The translations under genes and the position numbers were made by a program. Below, piece by piece: positions 10,243-19,389 of a stretch of 64,000 nucleotides of DNA; position 1 is the first letter of the stretch, and each line of letters starts with the position of its first letter. Source of the stretch: Acinetobacter pullicarnis (lineage in GTDB: Bacteria; Pseudomonadota; Gammaproteobacteria; Pseudomonadales; Moraxellaceae); the NCBI RefSeq assembly GCF_006352475.1, contig NZ_VCMZ01000001.1, positions 1,860,001 to 1,924,000 on the forward strand, in the 5' to 3' direction. The notes beneath the pieces are model-generated. The model was not told where the DNA came from and searched no databases. It was given only the letters and a program-made list of their open reading frames with translations.

Positions 10243-10353
10243 ATGCTGCAACAGATTAAACGATTATTTTGTATACATGCTTATGAATATGAGATTGGCG
10301 TCAATAAGGTTTTAATCAAAGAGTGCCGTAAATGCGGAGCATGTCATCATTAA
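10243..10353 (+). CDS. Small 36-residue Cys/His-rich protein
   Basis: A short ORF with a good ribosome site (TAGGAG, 6 bases before ATG). The product is basic and ends in a CRKCGACHH cluster, with another Cys and His near residues 10-12 (CIHAYEYE). The CxxCxxC/HH arrangement suggests a minimal zinc-binding knuckle. I do not recognise the family. It sits between the acyl-CoA ligase promoter and another small ORF. Its reality rests on the ribosome site, the upstream promoter-like sequence and the non-random Cys/His placement. Confidence 0.55.
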   Translation: MLQQIKRLFCIHAYEYEIGVNKVLIKECRKCGACHH

Positions 10354-10443
10354 ATCAGTGGTACTTTAAATTGACTTTGGCGTTCATTGTTTTTGCGCGC
10401 TGAATTCAGTTAAAATAGGTTTTTTAAATTAGCCTTTGATGTA

Positions 10444-10653
10444 ATGTCTAAAGATTTTAAATCTCTCACTTATTTGGTTGATGATAATTTCGCAGATACA
10501 TTGCGTTGGCTTGCTCTACATCAAGATTGTTATGACAGCTTTCATTATGATGTGCTGAAACAAGAGTTATGGGTAGAACATGCTAATGGTAGCGATATTA
10601 TTCGTATAGGCCATTATTTAAATGCCAACTATGGCATTTTACTCACCTCCTAA
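10444..10653 (+). CDS. Conserved-looking hypothetical protein, 69 residues
   Basis: Small soluble acidic protein (MSKDFKSLTYLVDDNF...) with no signal peptide or membrane segment. A strong terminator begins two bases after its stop codon, which argues for a genuine gene. I cannot assign a function. The composition, rich in aromatic, His and Asp residues, looks like a folded small domain rather than a spurious ORF. It is convergent with bioB, with which it shares the terminator. Confidence 0.65.
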   Translation: MSKDFKSLTYLVDDNFADTLRWLALHQDCYDSFHYDVLKQELWVEHANGSDIIRIGHYLNANYGILLTS

Positions 10654-10654
10654 A

Positions 10655-10680
10655 AAAAGCCCTGACGGGCTTTTATTGTT
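10655..10680 (+). terminator. Bidirectional terminator between the 69-aa ORF and bioB
   Basis: AAAAGCCC-TGAC-GGGCTTTT hairpin with A tract on one side and T tract on the other. On the minus strand the stem is followed by seven T, so it also ends bioB transcripts. Confidence 0.92.
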
Positions 10681-10695
10681 TGTGTTGATCGTGAT

Positions 10696-11697
10696 TTAAC
10701 TGGCCATGGCATCGATCGAAAGTTCTTTTACGGTTGCTTTGGCTTTTTCAACAATAAGCCCAAGTTTCTGGAACATCTGCTTGTCTTGACCTTCACTTGC
10801 ATTCGGTGAGGTTAATAGTTTTTCACCAGAAAAGAGTGAATTCGCACCGGCCATAAAGGCCAAGGCTTGGTCCGAGTCAGAAAGTGACTCACGTCCTGCA
10901 GAAAGGCGAATATAGCTATGTGGCATGGTAATACGTGCAACAGCAATAGTACGAATCCATTCGGTAAGATCTAGTTTTTCCACATCTGCCAAAGGCGTTC
11001 CTTCTTGTGGAATTAACATATTGATTGGCACAGATTCAGGGTGAATTGGTAGGGTAGCTAACTCGTGTAATAAACCAATGCGATCACTTTGGTTTTCACC
11101 TAGACCAACAATACCACCACTACAGACTTTCATGCCGGCTTGACGCACATAATCGAGGGTATCGAGACGGTCATCAAAGGTACGCGTGCTAATAATATGT
11201 GAGTAATATTCACGTGAGGTATCGAGGTTATGATTGTAATAATCAAGTCCAGCCTCTTTTAATCGTTCCGCTTGTGATCCATTTAACATGCCCAACGTCA
11301 TGCAGGTTTCTAGTCCCAATGCTTTGACTTCTTTCACCATTTCGAGCACATAAGGCATATCGCGCTCATGCGGATTACGCCAAGCTGCCCCCATACAAAA
11401 ACGTGAAGAACCAGAAGCCAAGGCAGATTTTGCTTCTTGAATGACTTTTTCAACGGCAATGCGTTTTTCAGCTTCGAGCTTTGATTCGTAGCGCGCGGAT
11501 TGCGAACAGTATTTACAGTCTTCTGGGCATTTACCCGTTTTAATGGAAAGCAAAGTGCTGACCTGAATGGTATTGGCATCGAAATTTTGGCGATGAATAC
11601 GTTGTGCCTCGAATACGAGATCTAAAAAAGGTTGGTCATATAAAGCTAAGATTTCTTCGCGAGTCCAATCATTGCGTACTTGCATTTTTTTATCCAT
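10696..11697 (-). CDS. bioB: Biotin synthase
   Basis: Radical SAM enzyme of 333 residues that inserts sulfur into dethiobiotin in the last step of biotin synthesis. The radical-SAM cluster motif [10 protein letters not shown] (CxxxCxxC) is near residues 58-67, and the family phrases [20 protein letters not shown] and AGRESLSD are present. The start region is NDWTREEI, typical of BioB; I accept the ATG at 11697, although a second ATG five codons in is possible. No other bio genes are adjacent, and no clear BirA operator was seen upstream. Confidence 0.97.
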   Translation of the reverse strand: MDKKMQVRNDWTREEILALYDQPFLDLVFEAQRIHRQNFDANTIQVSTLLSIKTGKCPEDCKYCSQSARYESKLEAEKRIAVEKVIQEAKSALASGSSRFCMGAAWRNPHERDMPYVLEMVKEVKALGLETCMTLGMLNGSQAERLKEAGLDYYNHNLDTSREYYSHIISTRTFDDRLDTLDYVRQAGMKVCSGGIVGLGENQSDRIGLLHELATLPIHPESVPINMLIPQEGTPLADVEKLDLTEWIRTIAVARITMPHSYIRLSAGRESLSDSDQALAFMAGANSLFSGEKLLTSPNASEGQDKQMFQKLGLIVEKAKATVKELSIDAMAS

Positions 11698-11967
11698 TAA
11701 TCTTGAAAACTTGTTCGATCATACATGAATTATTTGAACTGAACAGGGTCAAAGTGTCCAAATATAATGATTTTTAACGTTTATAAATAACTTTTTTGAG
11801 TAAAATTAAAATAATTGATTTAGTCACAGAGTCTTGTTGTTTATGCGGGTTTTCTATGCAAAGTTATTTTTTATAAAATGTAAATTTCTGACTATGTGCA
11901 AACAAAAGAATGAGGAACAGGGAAACATTGCAGCTAAATTGAAAATTAAGATTTTACTATAAATCCC

Positions 11968-13080
11968 TTAGGATGTAGCTAAGTGCTGTATTGATTTATG
12001 GTTTTGTTCTTGAATTGCCCAATCAATATGGATTTGCACAATGTCATCATGCAACGATCGCGCTTGTTTTAATTCAGCCACAATTTGCTCGGAATAGGGA
12101 GCATTGCCAAGTCCAATCGCGACATTTCGCATAAAGCTTTGAAAGCCAGTGCGTCGAATCGGGCTGCCTTCAGTGCGCTCGAGAAAGCGTTGTTCATCCC
12201 ATTGCCACAGCTGCAATAAACTGACTTGATCAAGTCCGTGTCGAGGGTGAAAATCTTCGATGCTGGTTGTTTTTGCATAACGATTCCATGGACAAATTAA
12301 CTGACAATCATCACATCCAAAGACCCGATTGCCAATCCCTCTGCGCAGTTCTTCAGCAATAATACCTTTATATTCAATAGTCAAATAGGCAATGCATTTT
12401 CGTGCATCCAGCATATAGGGCTCAACAATGGCTTGGGTTGGGCAGATATCAATACACGCTGAGCATGAGCCGCAATGTGCTGTAGTTGCAGAATCGAAAG
12501 GCAATTCGAGTGAGGTAAATAGTTCACCTAGCACAAAAAAAGAACCGGCTTGTTTATTAATTAAAAGAGTATGTTTACCAGTCCACCCCATACCTGCATT
12601 TTCAGCTAGTGATTTTTCAAAGATTGGTGCGGAATCTGCAAAAGGTCGGGCTTCAAAGTCACCCACTTTTTCACGTATTTTGGTGGCTAATATTTTTAAA
12701 CGACCACGCATAGTCTTGTGATAATCCCGTCCACGCGCATAACGCGCAATAATCGCATGATTGGGTGCATCGGGAATACTGCGTGGTTTCGGGGACTCAA
12801 CCAGATAGTCCATGCGTACACAGATAATACTTTTGGTGCCAGGGACCAGTAAGCTTGGATCCGCACGTTTGTCGAGGTTCTGTTCCAAATACTTCATGTC
12901 ACCATGATAGCCACGTTTTAAATATTCTTTAAAACGCGCGATTTCCTGTTGCGCATCCGGACGGGCAATTACACAATCGGAAAAACCCAAAGCCAAAGCT
13001 TCAGCAATGATCCATGCTTTTAACGATTGCAGATCATTGTTTTGCAGAGGGATAGATTGGGCTGAAAGATTTGAAGACAT
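11968..13080 (-). CDS. queG: Epoxyqueuosine reductase QueG
   Basis: Cobalamin- and iron-sulfur-dependent enzyme that reduces epoxyqueuosine to queuosine at the wobble position of GUN tRNAs. It has 370 residues. The N-terminal reductase domain includes RYARGRDYHKTMRGRL. Two 4Fe-4S motifs follow: CGSCSACIDICPTQAI, and CDDCQLICPWN, the second closing with the conserved PWN. The C-terminal helical region is HEAT-like. It is a single gene between bioB and the LRAT-fold gene. Confidence 0.95.
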   Translation of the reverse strand: MSSNLSAQSIPLQNNDLQSLKAWIIAEALALGFSDCVIARPDAQQEIARFKEYLKRGYHGDMKYLEQNLDKRADPSLLVPGTKSIICVRMDYLVESPKPRSIPDAPNHAIIARYARGRDYHKTMRGRLKILATKIREKVGDFEARPFADSAPIFEKSLAENAGMGWTGKHTLLINKQAGSFFVLGELFTSLELPFDSATTAHCGSCSACIDICPTQAIVEPYMLDARKCIAYLTIEYKGIIAEELRRGIGNRVFGCDDCQLICPWNRYAKTTSIEDFHPRHGLDQVSLLQLWQWDEQRFLERTEGSPIRRTGFQSFMRNVAIGLGNAPYSEQIVAELKQARSLHDDIVQIHIDWAIQEQNHKSIQHLATS

Positions 13081-13147
13081 AGAACTGGTATAAGTGTGGA
13101 TAAAGCGGCAATGAGTTTAACACAGTGCCGATTGAAAGCTGCGGAGG

Positions 13148-13678
13148 CTATTTCTTTTGTTGCTGTTTTATAAACAAATAGAAAGGGGTGTTCATTTTAG
13201 CTTTGGCTCGAAGCTTCATTTTGATATACAGCACCAAGGCAAAACAGGTGGTGGCAACCGTGAGAAATAGACCATTCATATAACTCATGATTGAGCTGAG
13301 ATAACCAATGGTGGCTAGGCGATTCATCATTTTGACCACTTGTGGGCTGCTCTCAACCCCTGTAATCGCCCAAGTACATAGATGTTCGCAGTTATTAATA
13401 ATCAGATGGTAACTGTTTTCATGCATACGGGTACGCATGCGTCTCACTACATTCCGTCCCTTATATTTGGACTGATTATAGGAACGAATCGTGATCTCTT
13501 TACCGCGAGCAAACCGCTCTAAGGTAGTCATTTCAATTGGTTTTTTCTTTATAAAATGCGCCAATCCCGAATAGTGGATGACCCGCCCTTTACCTGCATA
13601 AATGCCGTGATGGCTATAACCAAAATTTTTTACGATAAGATGTGTACCAAGTGGGTACTTTATTAAGTTTTTCTGCAT
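13148..13678 (-). CDS. LRAT-fold (NlpC/P60 superfamily) protein with C-terminal membrane helix
   Basis: Protein of 176 residues with the lecithin:retinol acyltransferase fold signature. The catalytic-type His is in SHHGIYAG (residues 22-29), the second His in VIHYSG (33-38), and the nucleophile Cys in NNCEHLC (95-101). A hydrophobic segment at about 136-152 would anchor it in a membrane. Family members are thiol hydrolases or acyltransferases acting on lipids or peptides; the substrate here is unknown. It lacks a signal peptide, so the catalytic domain is probably cytoplasmic. It lies upstream-adjacent to queG on the same strand, 67 bases away. Confidence 0.75.
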   Translation of the reverse strand: MQKNLIKYPLGTHLIVKNFGYSHHGIYAGKGRVIHYSGLAHFIKKKPIEMTTLERFARGKEITIRSYNQSKYKGRNVVRRMRTRMHENSYHLIINNCEHLCTWAITGVESSPQVVKMMNRLATIGYLSSIMSYMNGLFLTVATTCFALVLYIKMKLRAKAKMNTPFYLFIKQQQKK

Positions 13679-13956
13679 GTTGGCTTCAATCCAATCAACC
13701 CTACACCATATTTTTCATTTGAAAATATGCTGCGAGTATACATGGGTTTTGCCAATTTGTGGCATTCCTACATAGAATTGCGTAACCCATCATGCTTTTG
13801 TGCTGTAGCGATTTTCTATAGCTTTTTATTGGGGGATTAAATTGGGAGATTGCACGACAAAATCGTAGCAAGGCTTTGGTGAGGTACATCATCTGACGAC
13901 TGTTTGTTTTTTAAGTTAAAATTGACGCAACCTAATCCTTATTGATCTGTAGAAGT

Positions 13957-14715
13957 ATGATGAAATCCTTATTTCGTTTAAAAAATTTAAGCAGTTGCTT
14001 GGCTTTGTTCTTGGCGGCATGTAGTGAATTAAACACGCAACGGATTCAGCACAATCAGCTTGATGTGGATGTCATTAAAGTCGAACAACGAGAAGATTTA
14101 AGATTGTTTTTAAACAATGCGCAGAAACAACCGTATCAATCCTTTAAAGCTGTCGTTGCAGGGTTAAAGACATGCGAGCAGATGCAATTTGCTATGAATG
14201 CTGGGATGTATCATCCTGATTTTTCACCGGTGGGGTTATATATTGAACAGGGTGTTCAGTTGAAGGCACTGAATCTTGCAACAGGCTTTGGTAATTTCTT
14301 TCTGCAGCCGAATGGAGTATTGGCATGGAATGCACAGCATGCAGTGATTCAAACCACCGCACAATATCAAACTTCGCAGCTGAGTACTGATTTTAAACCG
14401 CAATTTGCGACGCAGTCGGGACCGATGTTGGTCATTGATGGCAAGATTAATCCAACGTTTTTAGCACAATCAAATTCGCTGAAAATTAGGAATGGGGTAG
14501 GGATTAAAAACAATACGCTGTACTTTGTGATCAGCCGTAACAGGGTCAGTTTCTATGATTTTGCGCAAGTGTTTCAGCAACAGTTAGCAATTGAAAATGC
14601 ATTGTATTTAGATGGCAGTATTTCCAGCCTATATGCGCCAGAATTAAACCGTCACGATCAAAACGATCGTTTAGGGCCTATTATCGCATGGGTTGATGGC
14701 GGTGCTTGTTCCTAA
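13957..14715 (+). CDS. Phosphodiester glycosidase-family lipoprotein
   Basis: Protein of 252 residues from the ATG at 13957; another ATG follows directly, and the TTG at 13942 is less likely. The N-terminus is a lipoprotein signal with lipobox LAAC, so it should be membrane-anchored in the periplasm. The body matches the NAGPA/phosphodiester glycosidase fold: FAMNAGMYHPDFSPVGLYIEQG, then FFLQPNGVLAW, QSGPMLVIDGKINP, RNGVGI and the late LYLDGSISSLY. Relatives cleave sugar-phosphodiester bonds in envelope polymers; the substrate is not evident here. It stands alone. Confidence 0.82.
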   Translation: MMKSLFRLKNLSSCLALFLAACSELNTQRIQHNQLDVDVIKVEQREDLRLFLNNAQKQPYQSFKAVVAGLKTCEQMQFAMNAGMYHPDFSPVGLYIEQGVQLKALNLATGFGNFFLQPNGVLAWNAQHAVIQTTAQYQTSQLSTDFKPQFATQSGPMLVIDGKINPTFLAQSNSLKIRNGVGIKNNTLYFVISRNRVSFYDFAQVFQQQLAIENALYLDGSISSLYAPELNRHDQNDRLGPIIAWVDGGACS

Positions 14716-14813
14716 GCTTGGGGTCGAAAAGTAGATAAGCATCTGCCGAATAATTAAAAACAAAGCACTCAGACAAAGTCATACATCGATGGGGATAAGA
14801 GAATGCAGTCTCC

Positions 14814-14843
14814 ATGAAAATAGCCTAAGCAAAGTTAGGCTAT
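14814..14843 (-). terminator. Terminator after catA
   Basis: Read on the minus strand, ATAGCCTAA-CTTTGC-TTAGGCTAT is followed by TTTT, 38 bases after the catA stop. The nine-base arms are perfect. Confidence 0.8.
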
Positions 14844-14881
14844 GATCTTGAACAGGGTTTTCAAGCGAAATGGGTTATCGC

Positions 14882-15802
14882 CTAAGCACTGGCTCGGCGA
14901 CGATCAATATCAGTGGTTTGTGCTGTCTCAGTATCTTTCGTGAGTTCAATATTGAAAGTGATTTGTTTGAAAGGTGCATTGATACCACGTGCAGCAATCG
15001 TTTCCGCATTTGTCACATCAACGGCAGCAGCAACTAAACCTTCACGGGTTGCAAAGGCAAAGTCATCCCACAGGTACGGGTCACCTTCAATATTAAATTG
15101 CGTGGTAAGTTTGCGATAACCGGGTGCAGAAATAAGGTAATGCACATGCGAAGGACGTTGACCGTGACGACCCAATTGGTTCAATAGGGCTTGGGTGGTG
15201 CCTTGAGGTGGGCAGCCATAACCCACTGGCATGGTGCTTTGTGCCAAATATTGACCATTGTTATCTGAGAAAATACTGCGACGTAAATTAAAGTCAGACT
15301 GTGATTTATCAAAGAAGGAGTAATTGCCAAGACTGTTGGCATGCCAAATTTCAACTTTGGCATTTTCAATCACATTGCCTTCGGTATCAGTCACTGTACC
15401 TGTAATGAATAAGGTGTCGACTTTGCCATCTTCGGAGCCATCATCCATACGTGCAAAGCCAACACTTTCAGGTGCGCCAGCCACATACAGCGGGCCTTCA
15501 ATGGTGCGGGGCGTACCACCACTAATACCTGCTTTGGCATCGGCTTCATCGGCACGCAAGTCGAGATAATGTTCTAAACCGAGGCCTGCTGCCAATAAAC
15601 CAAGCTCATTGGCTTGACCTGCATCGGTAATATATTCGAGACCTTTCCACAATTCTGTTTGAGAAATATCTAAGTCTTCAATCGCTTGGAAAAGATCTGC
15701 AACAAGACGAACCACAACTTGTTGCACACGTGTGTTGACTGGATGAATTGCACTATCAACGTTGATTTTTTTAACCAGTAAATCGATTTCTTGACGATTC
15801 AT
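14882..15802 (-). CDS. catA: Catechol 1,2-dioxygenase
   Basis: Intradiol ring-cleaving non-haem Fe(III) enzyme converting catechol to cis,cis-muconate. From the ATG at 15802, which is preceded by AAGGAAG eight bases away, it has 306 residues. An upstream alternative at 15868 adds 22 unlikely residues. The N-terminal helical dimerisation domain is followed by the beta-sandwich with the iron ligands: Tyr in LGNYSFFDK and in PVGYGCPPQG, and two His in HGQRPSHVHYLISAPGY. Placed after the phenol hydroxylase genes on the same strand, it takes the catechol they make. Confidence 0.96.
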   Translation of the reverse strand: MNRQEIDLLVKKINVDSAIHPVNTRVQQVVVRLVADLFQAIEDLDISQTELWKGLEYITDAGQANELGLLAAGLGLEHYLDLRADEADAKAGISGGTPRTIEGPLYVAGAPESVGFARMDDGSEDGKVDTLFITGTVTDTEGNVIENAKVEIWHANSLGNYSFFDKSQSDFNLRRSIFSDNNGQYLAQSTMPVGYGCPPQGTTQALLNQLGRHGQRPSHVHYLISAPGYRKLTTQFNIEGDPYLWDDFAFATREGLVAAAVDVTNAETIAARGINAPFKQITFNIELTKDTETAQTTDIDRRRASA

Positions 15803-15904
15803 GCGGCGCTTCCTTGTCCATGGAGGGAGTTTAAGTTGAATAAGCTGGCGAATCAGAACGTAAATCAATACATTGCATTCTGCTGGCGCTTGAGGGGGAG
15901 ACTG

Positions 15905-15930
15905 CGGCAGCCCAGTGGTTTGGACTGCCG
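15905..15930 (-). other. Stem-loop between mphP and catA
   Basis: CGGCAGCCCA and TGGACTGCCG form a 10-base stem with one wobble pair and a 6-base loop. There is no T run after it on the minus strand, so it is more likely an mRNA processing or stability element than a terminator. It would allow catA to be expressed at a level different from mphKLMNOP. Confidence 0.5.
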
Positions 15931-15984
15931 TAAATGGAGGTTGGTTAAATGCTTGTCTTAATCACAGCTTGCAGCGTAGGTGAA

Positions 15985-17046
15985 TTAAATATGTCTAAAC
16001 AACGCTGAGCGAGATTCACTTGAGGCGCCATCTGCGGCACTCAAAAAACGTTCTGTATGAATATCACGTTCAAATAAACGACTTTGCATTAGGGTTGAAA
16101 TCGCAGCATCGATCATCGGCGGAGGACCGCATAAATAGGCTTTGTGGCCACCACATTTGTTTTCAAAATAATCAGCCACGGCTTGGTGTACAAAACCAGT
16201 AAAACCTTGCCATGCATCTTCTACTTTCGGGGCATTTAACGCTGGAATATAACGGAAGTTTGGATATTGTTTGACCCAAGACTCAAACAACGCTTGGTTA
16301 TACAGTTCTGCCACATCACGTGCACCTTGGAACAAATAAATCGTGCGCTGATCACCGGCTTCAAGCAGGTCCAAAATCATTGACTGCGGGCTAGAAAGAC
16401 CTGAACCACCGGCAATGAAAATCATATTTTTTTCATCAGACTTACGCACAAAGAATTGTCCGTATGGGCCCGATAGTTCAACGTCGTCACCTGTGTTGAG
16501 CGATTCATGTACATAGCTGGTTGCAGCACCACCGATCACATGGCGGATATGCAATTCAATAATGCCAGCTTCACTGGGCGCATTGGCAATGGAAAAAGCA
16601 CGGGTGCCTTCAATGCCTGGCAGTTGTAAGTTGATATATTGACCAGCTTGGAACTGCATATTGCGATCAATGGCTAAACGCACACCTTTAATGGTTGGAG
16701 ACAAGTCTTTGATCTCGATGACCTTGGCTTGATAATCCTCGACCAAATAGCCTAAGAAATCTTCGTCCTCATCGACATCGGCTTCAATCACCATGTCTGA
16801 TTCGGGCTTACAGCAGCAAGCCAAAACTTTGTTTTCTTCACGCTCGATATCCATCAGCGCAAAAGGGGATGCATCGCCCAAGTCAAAAAAACCATCGGTG
16901 ACTTGGACTTTACAGGTGCCACAGGTGCCGTGACCGCAAGCGAAAGGTAGCCAAACCCCTTGACGCAGTGCGGCATCTAAAATGGTTTGATCTTCTTCTA
17001 CTTCAATCGTCGTGCCGAGGGGCTCAATTGTAACTTGATAGCTCAT
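15985..17046 (-). CDS. mphP: Phenol hydroxylase reductase component (DmpP/MphP type)
   Basis: Electron-transfer subunit of 353 residues. An N-terminal plant-type 2Fe-2S ferredoxin domain has Cys at 37, 42, 45 and 77 (ACGHGTCGTCK, then LACCCKP). It is followed by an FAD domain (RAFSIANAPSEAG) and an NAD domain (FIAGGSGLSSPQSM, AYLCGPPPMI). It passes electrons from NADH to the diiron hydroxylase. A GAGGT ribosome site precedes the ATG. It is the last of six consecutive phenol hydroxylase genes; catA follows 182 bases on. Confidence 0.95.
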   Translation of the reverse strand: MSYQVTIEPLGTTIEVEEDQTILDAALRQGVWLPFACGHGTCGTCKVQVTDGFFDLGDASPFALMDIEREENKVLACCCKPESDMVIEADVDEDEDFLGYLVEDYQAKVIEIKDLSPTIKGVRLAIDRNMQFQAGQYINLQLPGIEGTRAFSIANAPSEAGIIELHIRHVIGGAATSYVHESLNTGDDVELSGPYGQFFVRKSDEKNMIFIAGGSGLSSPQSMILDLLEAGDQRTIYLFQGARDVAELYNQALFESWVKQYPNFRYIPALNAPKVEDAWQGFTGFVHQAVADYFENKCGGHKAYLCGPPPMIDAAISTLMQSRLFERDIHTERFLSAADGASSESRSALFRHI

Positions 17047-17058
17047 GGTGTACCTCGA

Positions 17059-17421
17059 TTAAACGTGACTGCCGTTATAACCCGTTAAACCTGGGGTCGA
17101 AAAACGCAATAATGATTTGTGAACAAAACCTAAGTCAGCCAGTTTCTGCTGTGCTTCAGGTTGGATTTGCTTGCGATTCAGCACAAAATTTGTGGCTGAC
17201 CAATCGATCTGTGCAAAATCTGGATGCTGTGAAAAGCCTGCTGGCATCAATTGATCGAGCAATTGTTGAAAAGTCGCCTCTGGCGAAATTAAGAATGCTT
17301 TGGCGGAGCAAAACAAAGTGTGATGATCCCATCCAATGTAAATCAAAATATTGTCGCCATAATTGCTTTGCGCATCACGCGCTGGGAAGCTGTATTCTGG
17401 GGTAATTGCACGTACTGCCAT
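17059..17421 (-). CDS. mphO: Phenol hydroxylase subunit (DmpO/MphO type)
   Basis: Small gamma-type subunit of the multicomponent phenol hydroxylase, 120 residues. It forms part of the (LNO)2 oxygenase in well-studied relatives. The body (YIGWDHHTLFCSAKAFLISPEATF) matches the family in placement and size. AAGGA lies ten bases before the ATG at 17421. The stop is 12 bases before the mphP start. Confidence 0.92.
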   Translation of the reverse strand: MAVRAITPEYSFPARDAQSNYGDNILIYIGWDHHTLFCSAKAFLISPEATFQQLLDQLMPAGFSQHPDFAQIDWSATNFVLNRKQIQPEAQQKLADLGFVHKSLLRFSTPGLTGYNGSHV

Positions 17422-17492
17422 GATTTTATTCCTTTATCTGCTTGCCGAGGTGCAGAACACACACCTCAGCCAATCCTTAGGGTCTGGAGATA

Positions 17493-19031
17493 TTAGCTAT
17501 GATCGCCTTTCCATTTTTTCCAACGTTGTTGGTCTGGTGAGCCTTCGATATCGAGATTGTCCGCGCCCACATTCATGTTGTAGTAGTCACGTAAAATATC
17601 GTCGAGTTCTGGACCACCACAGTTGCCTTGTAAGATTTGGTTAACTGGCATCCAAGCTTGGGCATATTTTTCAGGTTCACGTTCGAAAATATCGTGGCAA
17701 CCATCTGAACAGGTGTGATACAGCTCACCATTGAAAATACTGTCGCGATAGCTAAACATGGTTTGATCGCCATCCATTTCCGTAAAGGTCATTGGAATCT
17801 GACAGATCTGACACAATTGGGGTAAGCCATCTGAATAGAAGCGTTTACCTTCTGCTTCCATTTTGCGCGCCAATTCCCAACGTGGACGGTAGTATTGGTC
17901 AAAGGTATCTGGGTATTTTTCAGATAACCAATCCATTTCTTCATCGGTTGGAATCCAGGTGTGGAAACCAGCTGCATGGCCAAAGTTATAGAAAATCCAC
18001 CACGCTTGATGTGAAACGTGTTCTTTTTCTTTCACAATTACGTCTGAGTACTTCGGCATACGAATGCCATAACGGCCGAGGTCTTTAAATAAGGCGCTAC
18101 CCGCTTGCTCGAAGTAGACTTCCCAGGCTTCTTTCCAAGACATCACTTTGTTTGGCAACATATAGTCCATCATCATGCCGACGATTGACAATAAACGCGT
18201 CCCACGCCAGAACCATTTATCAATCCATTCTTGGACGATTGGCACGTTGTCTTCGTGTTGCTCAAGTAAGAACTTGACGATTTCAAGACCCAGTGTCATA
18301 TGACGCGCTTCGTCAGATTGTGCACTGAAACCGAAAGTCACCGTGGCCATATCGCCGTTATGTGCTGCACCAGACATAAACGGAACAAACAACAAGTTGG
18401 TCAAGACATATTCAAAGGCAAAGCTGATTGCCAATAAAAACTCAAATGGACCCGCAGAGCGTGCATCTTCAAAGAATGACTTCGGTACAGACAAATACCA
18501 AACTCGGTCATGCATATGTGCCCAGTCTTGGAAACCATCAAAGAACTTGTTGTAATGGCTCATGGCATGAATTTGCGTTTGCACATGGCGCAATTCATCA
18601 ATCGATTGCATTTGTGATGCTATACGTGCACCAATGCCACTAAATTGACGACCCACATGGGCATAGCCTTGGTAGGCTTGGTATTCAAGTGGGGTTACTG
18701 CGGTTAAGAACAGTTTAATCGCATTTAAATAGCGCTCATTGGAAACGTTGAGCTGACCATTGTTTTGCGAGAAAGCATCGAAAATGGCATAGAGCTTTTT
18801 CTCTTTTTCCGCTTGGTATTTCCAATAGGTGTCCATGGTCAGACGGAATGGATCTTCCCATTTTGACCAGTCGGTAATTTTAATGCCTTCAAACTCTTCA
18901 TAAGGGAAAGCATCTTTACGGTCAACGTAAGAGAAATCCCAATCTAGATCACGGCTCAGAATACGATAGCGATCTTTGGCGTTCATTTTTTTTGTTGCCG
19001 TTTTTTTGTCGGCTTGTGCTGGACTATTCAT
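17493..19031 (-). CDS. mphN: Phenol hydroxylase large (alpha) subunit, diiron oxygenase
   Basis: Catalytic subunit hydroxylating phenol to catechol. From the ATG at 19031, preceded by AAGGATAATCGAC, it has 512 residues; the TTG at 19049 is a worse start. The carboxylate-bridged diiron ligands are all present: Glu 116 (PLEYQAYQG), the EXXH at 146-149 (DELRH), Glu 207 (FAFEYVLTN) and the second EXXH at 241-244 (DEARH). A C-terminal YHS-type segment carries CQIC and TCSDGCHDIF Cys residues. Its neighbours are mphM and mphO. Confidence 0.97.
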   Translation of the reverse strand: MNSPAQADKKTATKKMNAKDRYRILSRDLDWDFSYVDRKDAFPYEEFEGIKITDWSKWEDPFRLTMDTYWKYQAEKEKKLYAIFDAFSQNNGQLNVSNERYLNAIKLFLTAVTPLEYQAYQGYAHVGRQFSGIGARIASQMQSIDELRHVQTQIHAMSHYNKFFDGFQDWAHMHDRVWYLSVPKSFFEDARSAGPFEFLLAISFAFEYVLTNLLFVPFMSGAAHNGDMATVTFGFSAQSDEARHMTLGLEIVKFLLEQHEDNVPIVQEWIDKWFWRGTRLLSIVGMMMDYMLPNKVMSWKEAWEVYFEQAGSALFKDLGRYGIRMPKYSDVIVKEKEHVSHQAWWIFYNFGHAAGFHTWIPTDEEMDWLSEKYPDTFDQYYRPRWELARKMEAEGKRFYSDGLPQLCQICQIPMTFTEMDGDQTMFSYRDSIFNGELYHTCSDGCHDIFEREPEKYAQAWMPVNQILQGNCGGPELDDILRDYYNMNVGADNLDIEGSPDQQRWKKWKGDHS

Positions 19032-19108
19032 GTCGATTATCCTTTTCAATCTTTAGAAAGGAGCTGATTTAAATCTGAGGGTGACTTAAACCAGTTCCAT
19101 ATCAAGCT

Positions 19109-19378
19109 TTAGTTCCACATCAATGTGAAGCTGTCTTCATCTTCTTCAACGTTGCCACCAAGGGTGATCATGTTGAGCTGTAGGGCTTGGATATCCCAAT
19201 CTTGCCCCAGCTTTTCAGAAACGGTTTCAGCACGAACCACCAAGCGTCCAACATTTTCAACCCGAATCATTGCAGGGAGGTACTGAATGGTTGCTTCTGG
19301 ATTGTCTTGCTCAATCGCTTCGATGATGTAGCGAGAAACGTCATTGTCTTGCAGTGCTAAATAAACTTTAGATGTCAT
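19109..19378 (-). CDS. mphM: Phenol hydroxylase regulatory/coupling protein (DmpM/MphM type)
   Basis: Cofactorless effector protein of 89 residues, from the ATG at 19378. The ATG two codons upstream leaves too little room after AAGGA. Its relatives bind the hydroxylase and are needed for efficient turnover. The sequence (VYLALQDNDVSRYIIEAIEQDNPEA) matches the MmoB/DmpM family. It lies between mphL and mphN. Confidence 0.93.
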   Translation of the reverse strand: MTSKVYLALQDNDVSRYIIEAIEQDNPEATIQYLPAMIRVENVGRLVVRAETVSEKLGQDWDIQALQLNMITLGGNVEEDEDSFTLMWN

Positions 19379-19389
19379 GTCCATATTCC

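Noticed and set aside
11698..11967. BirA operator upstream of bioB
   Set aside because: No TTGTAAAC/GTTTACAA-like palindrome at the expected spacing.
13701..13892. 63-residue minus-strand ORF between the LRAT-fold and glycosidase genes
   Set aside because: No convincing ribosome site, no recognisable domain and an odd composition; it lies in the shared upstream region of two divergent genes.
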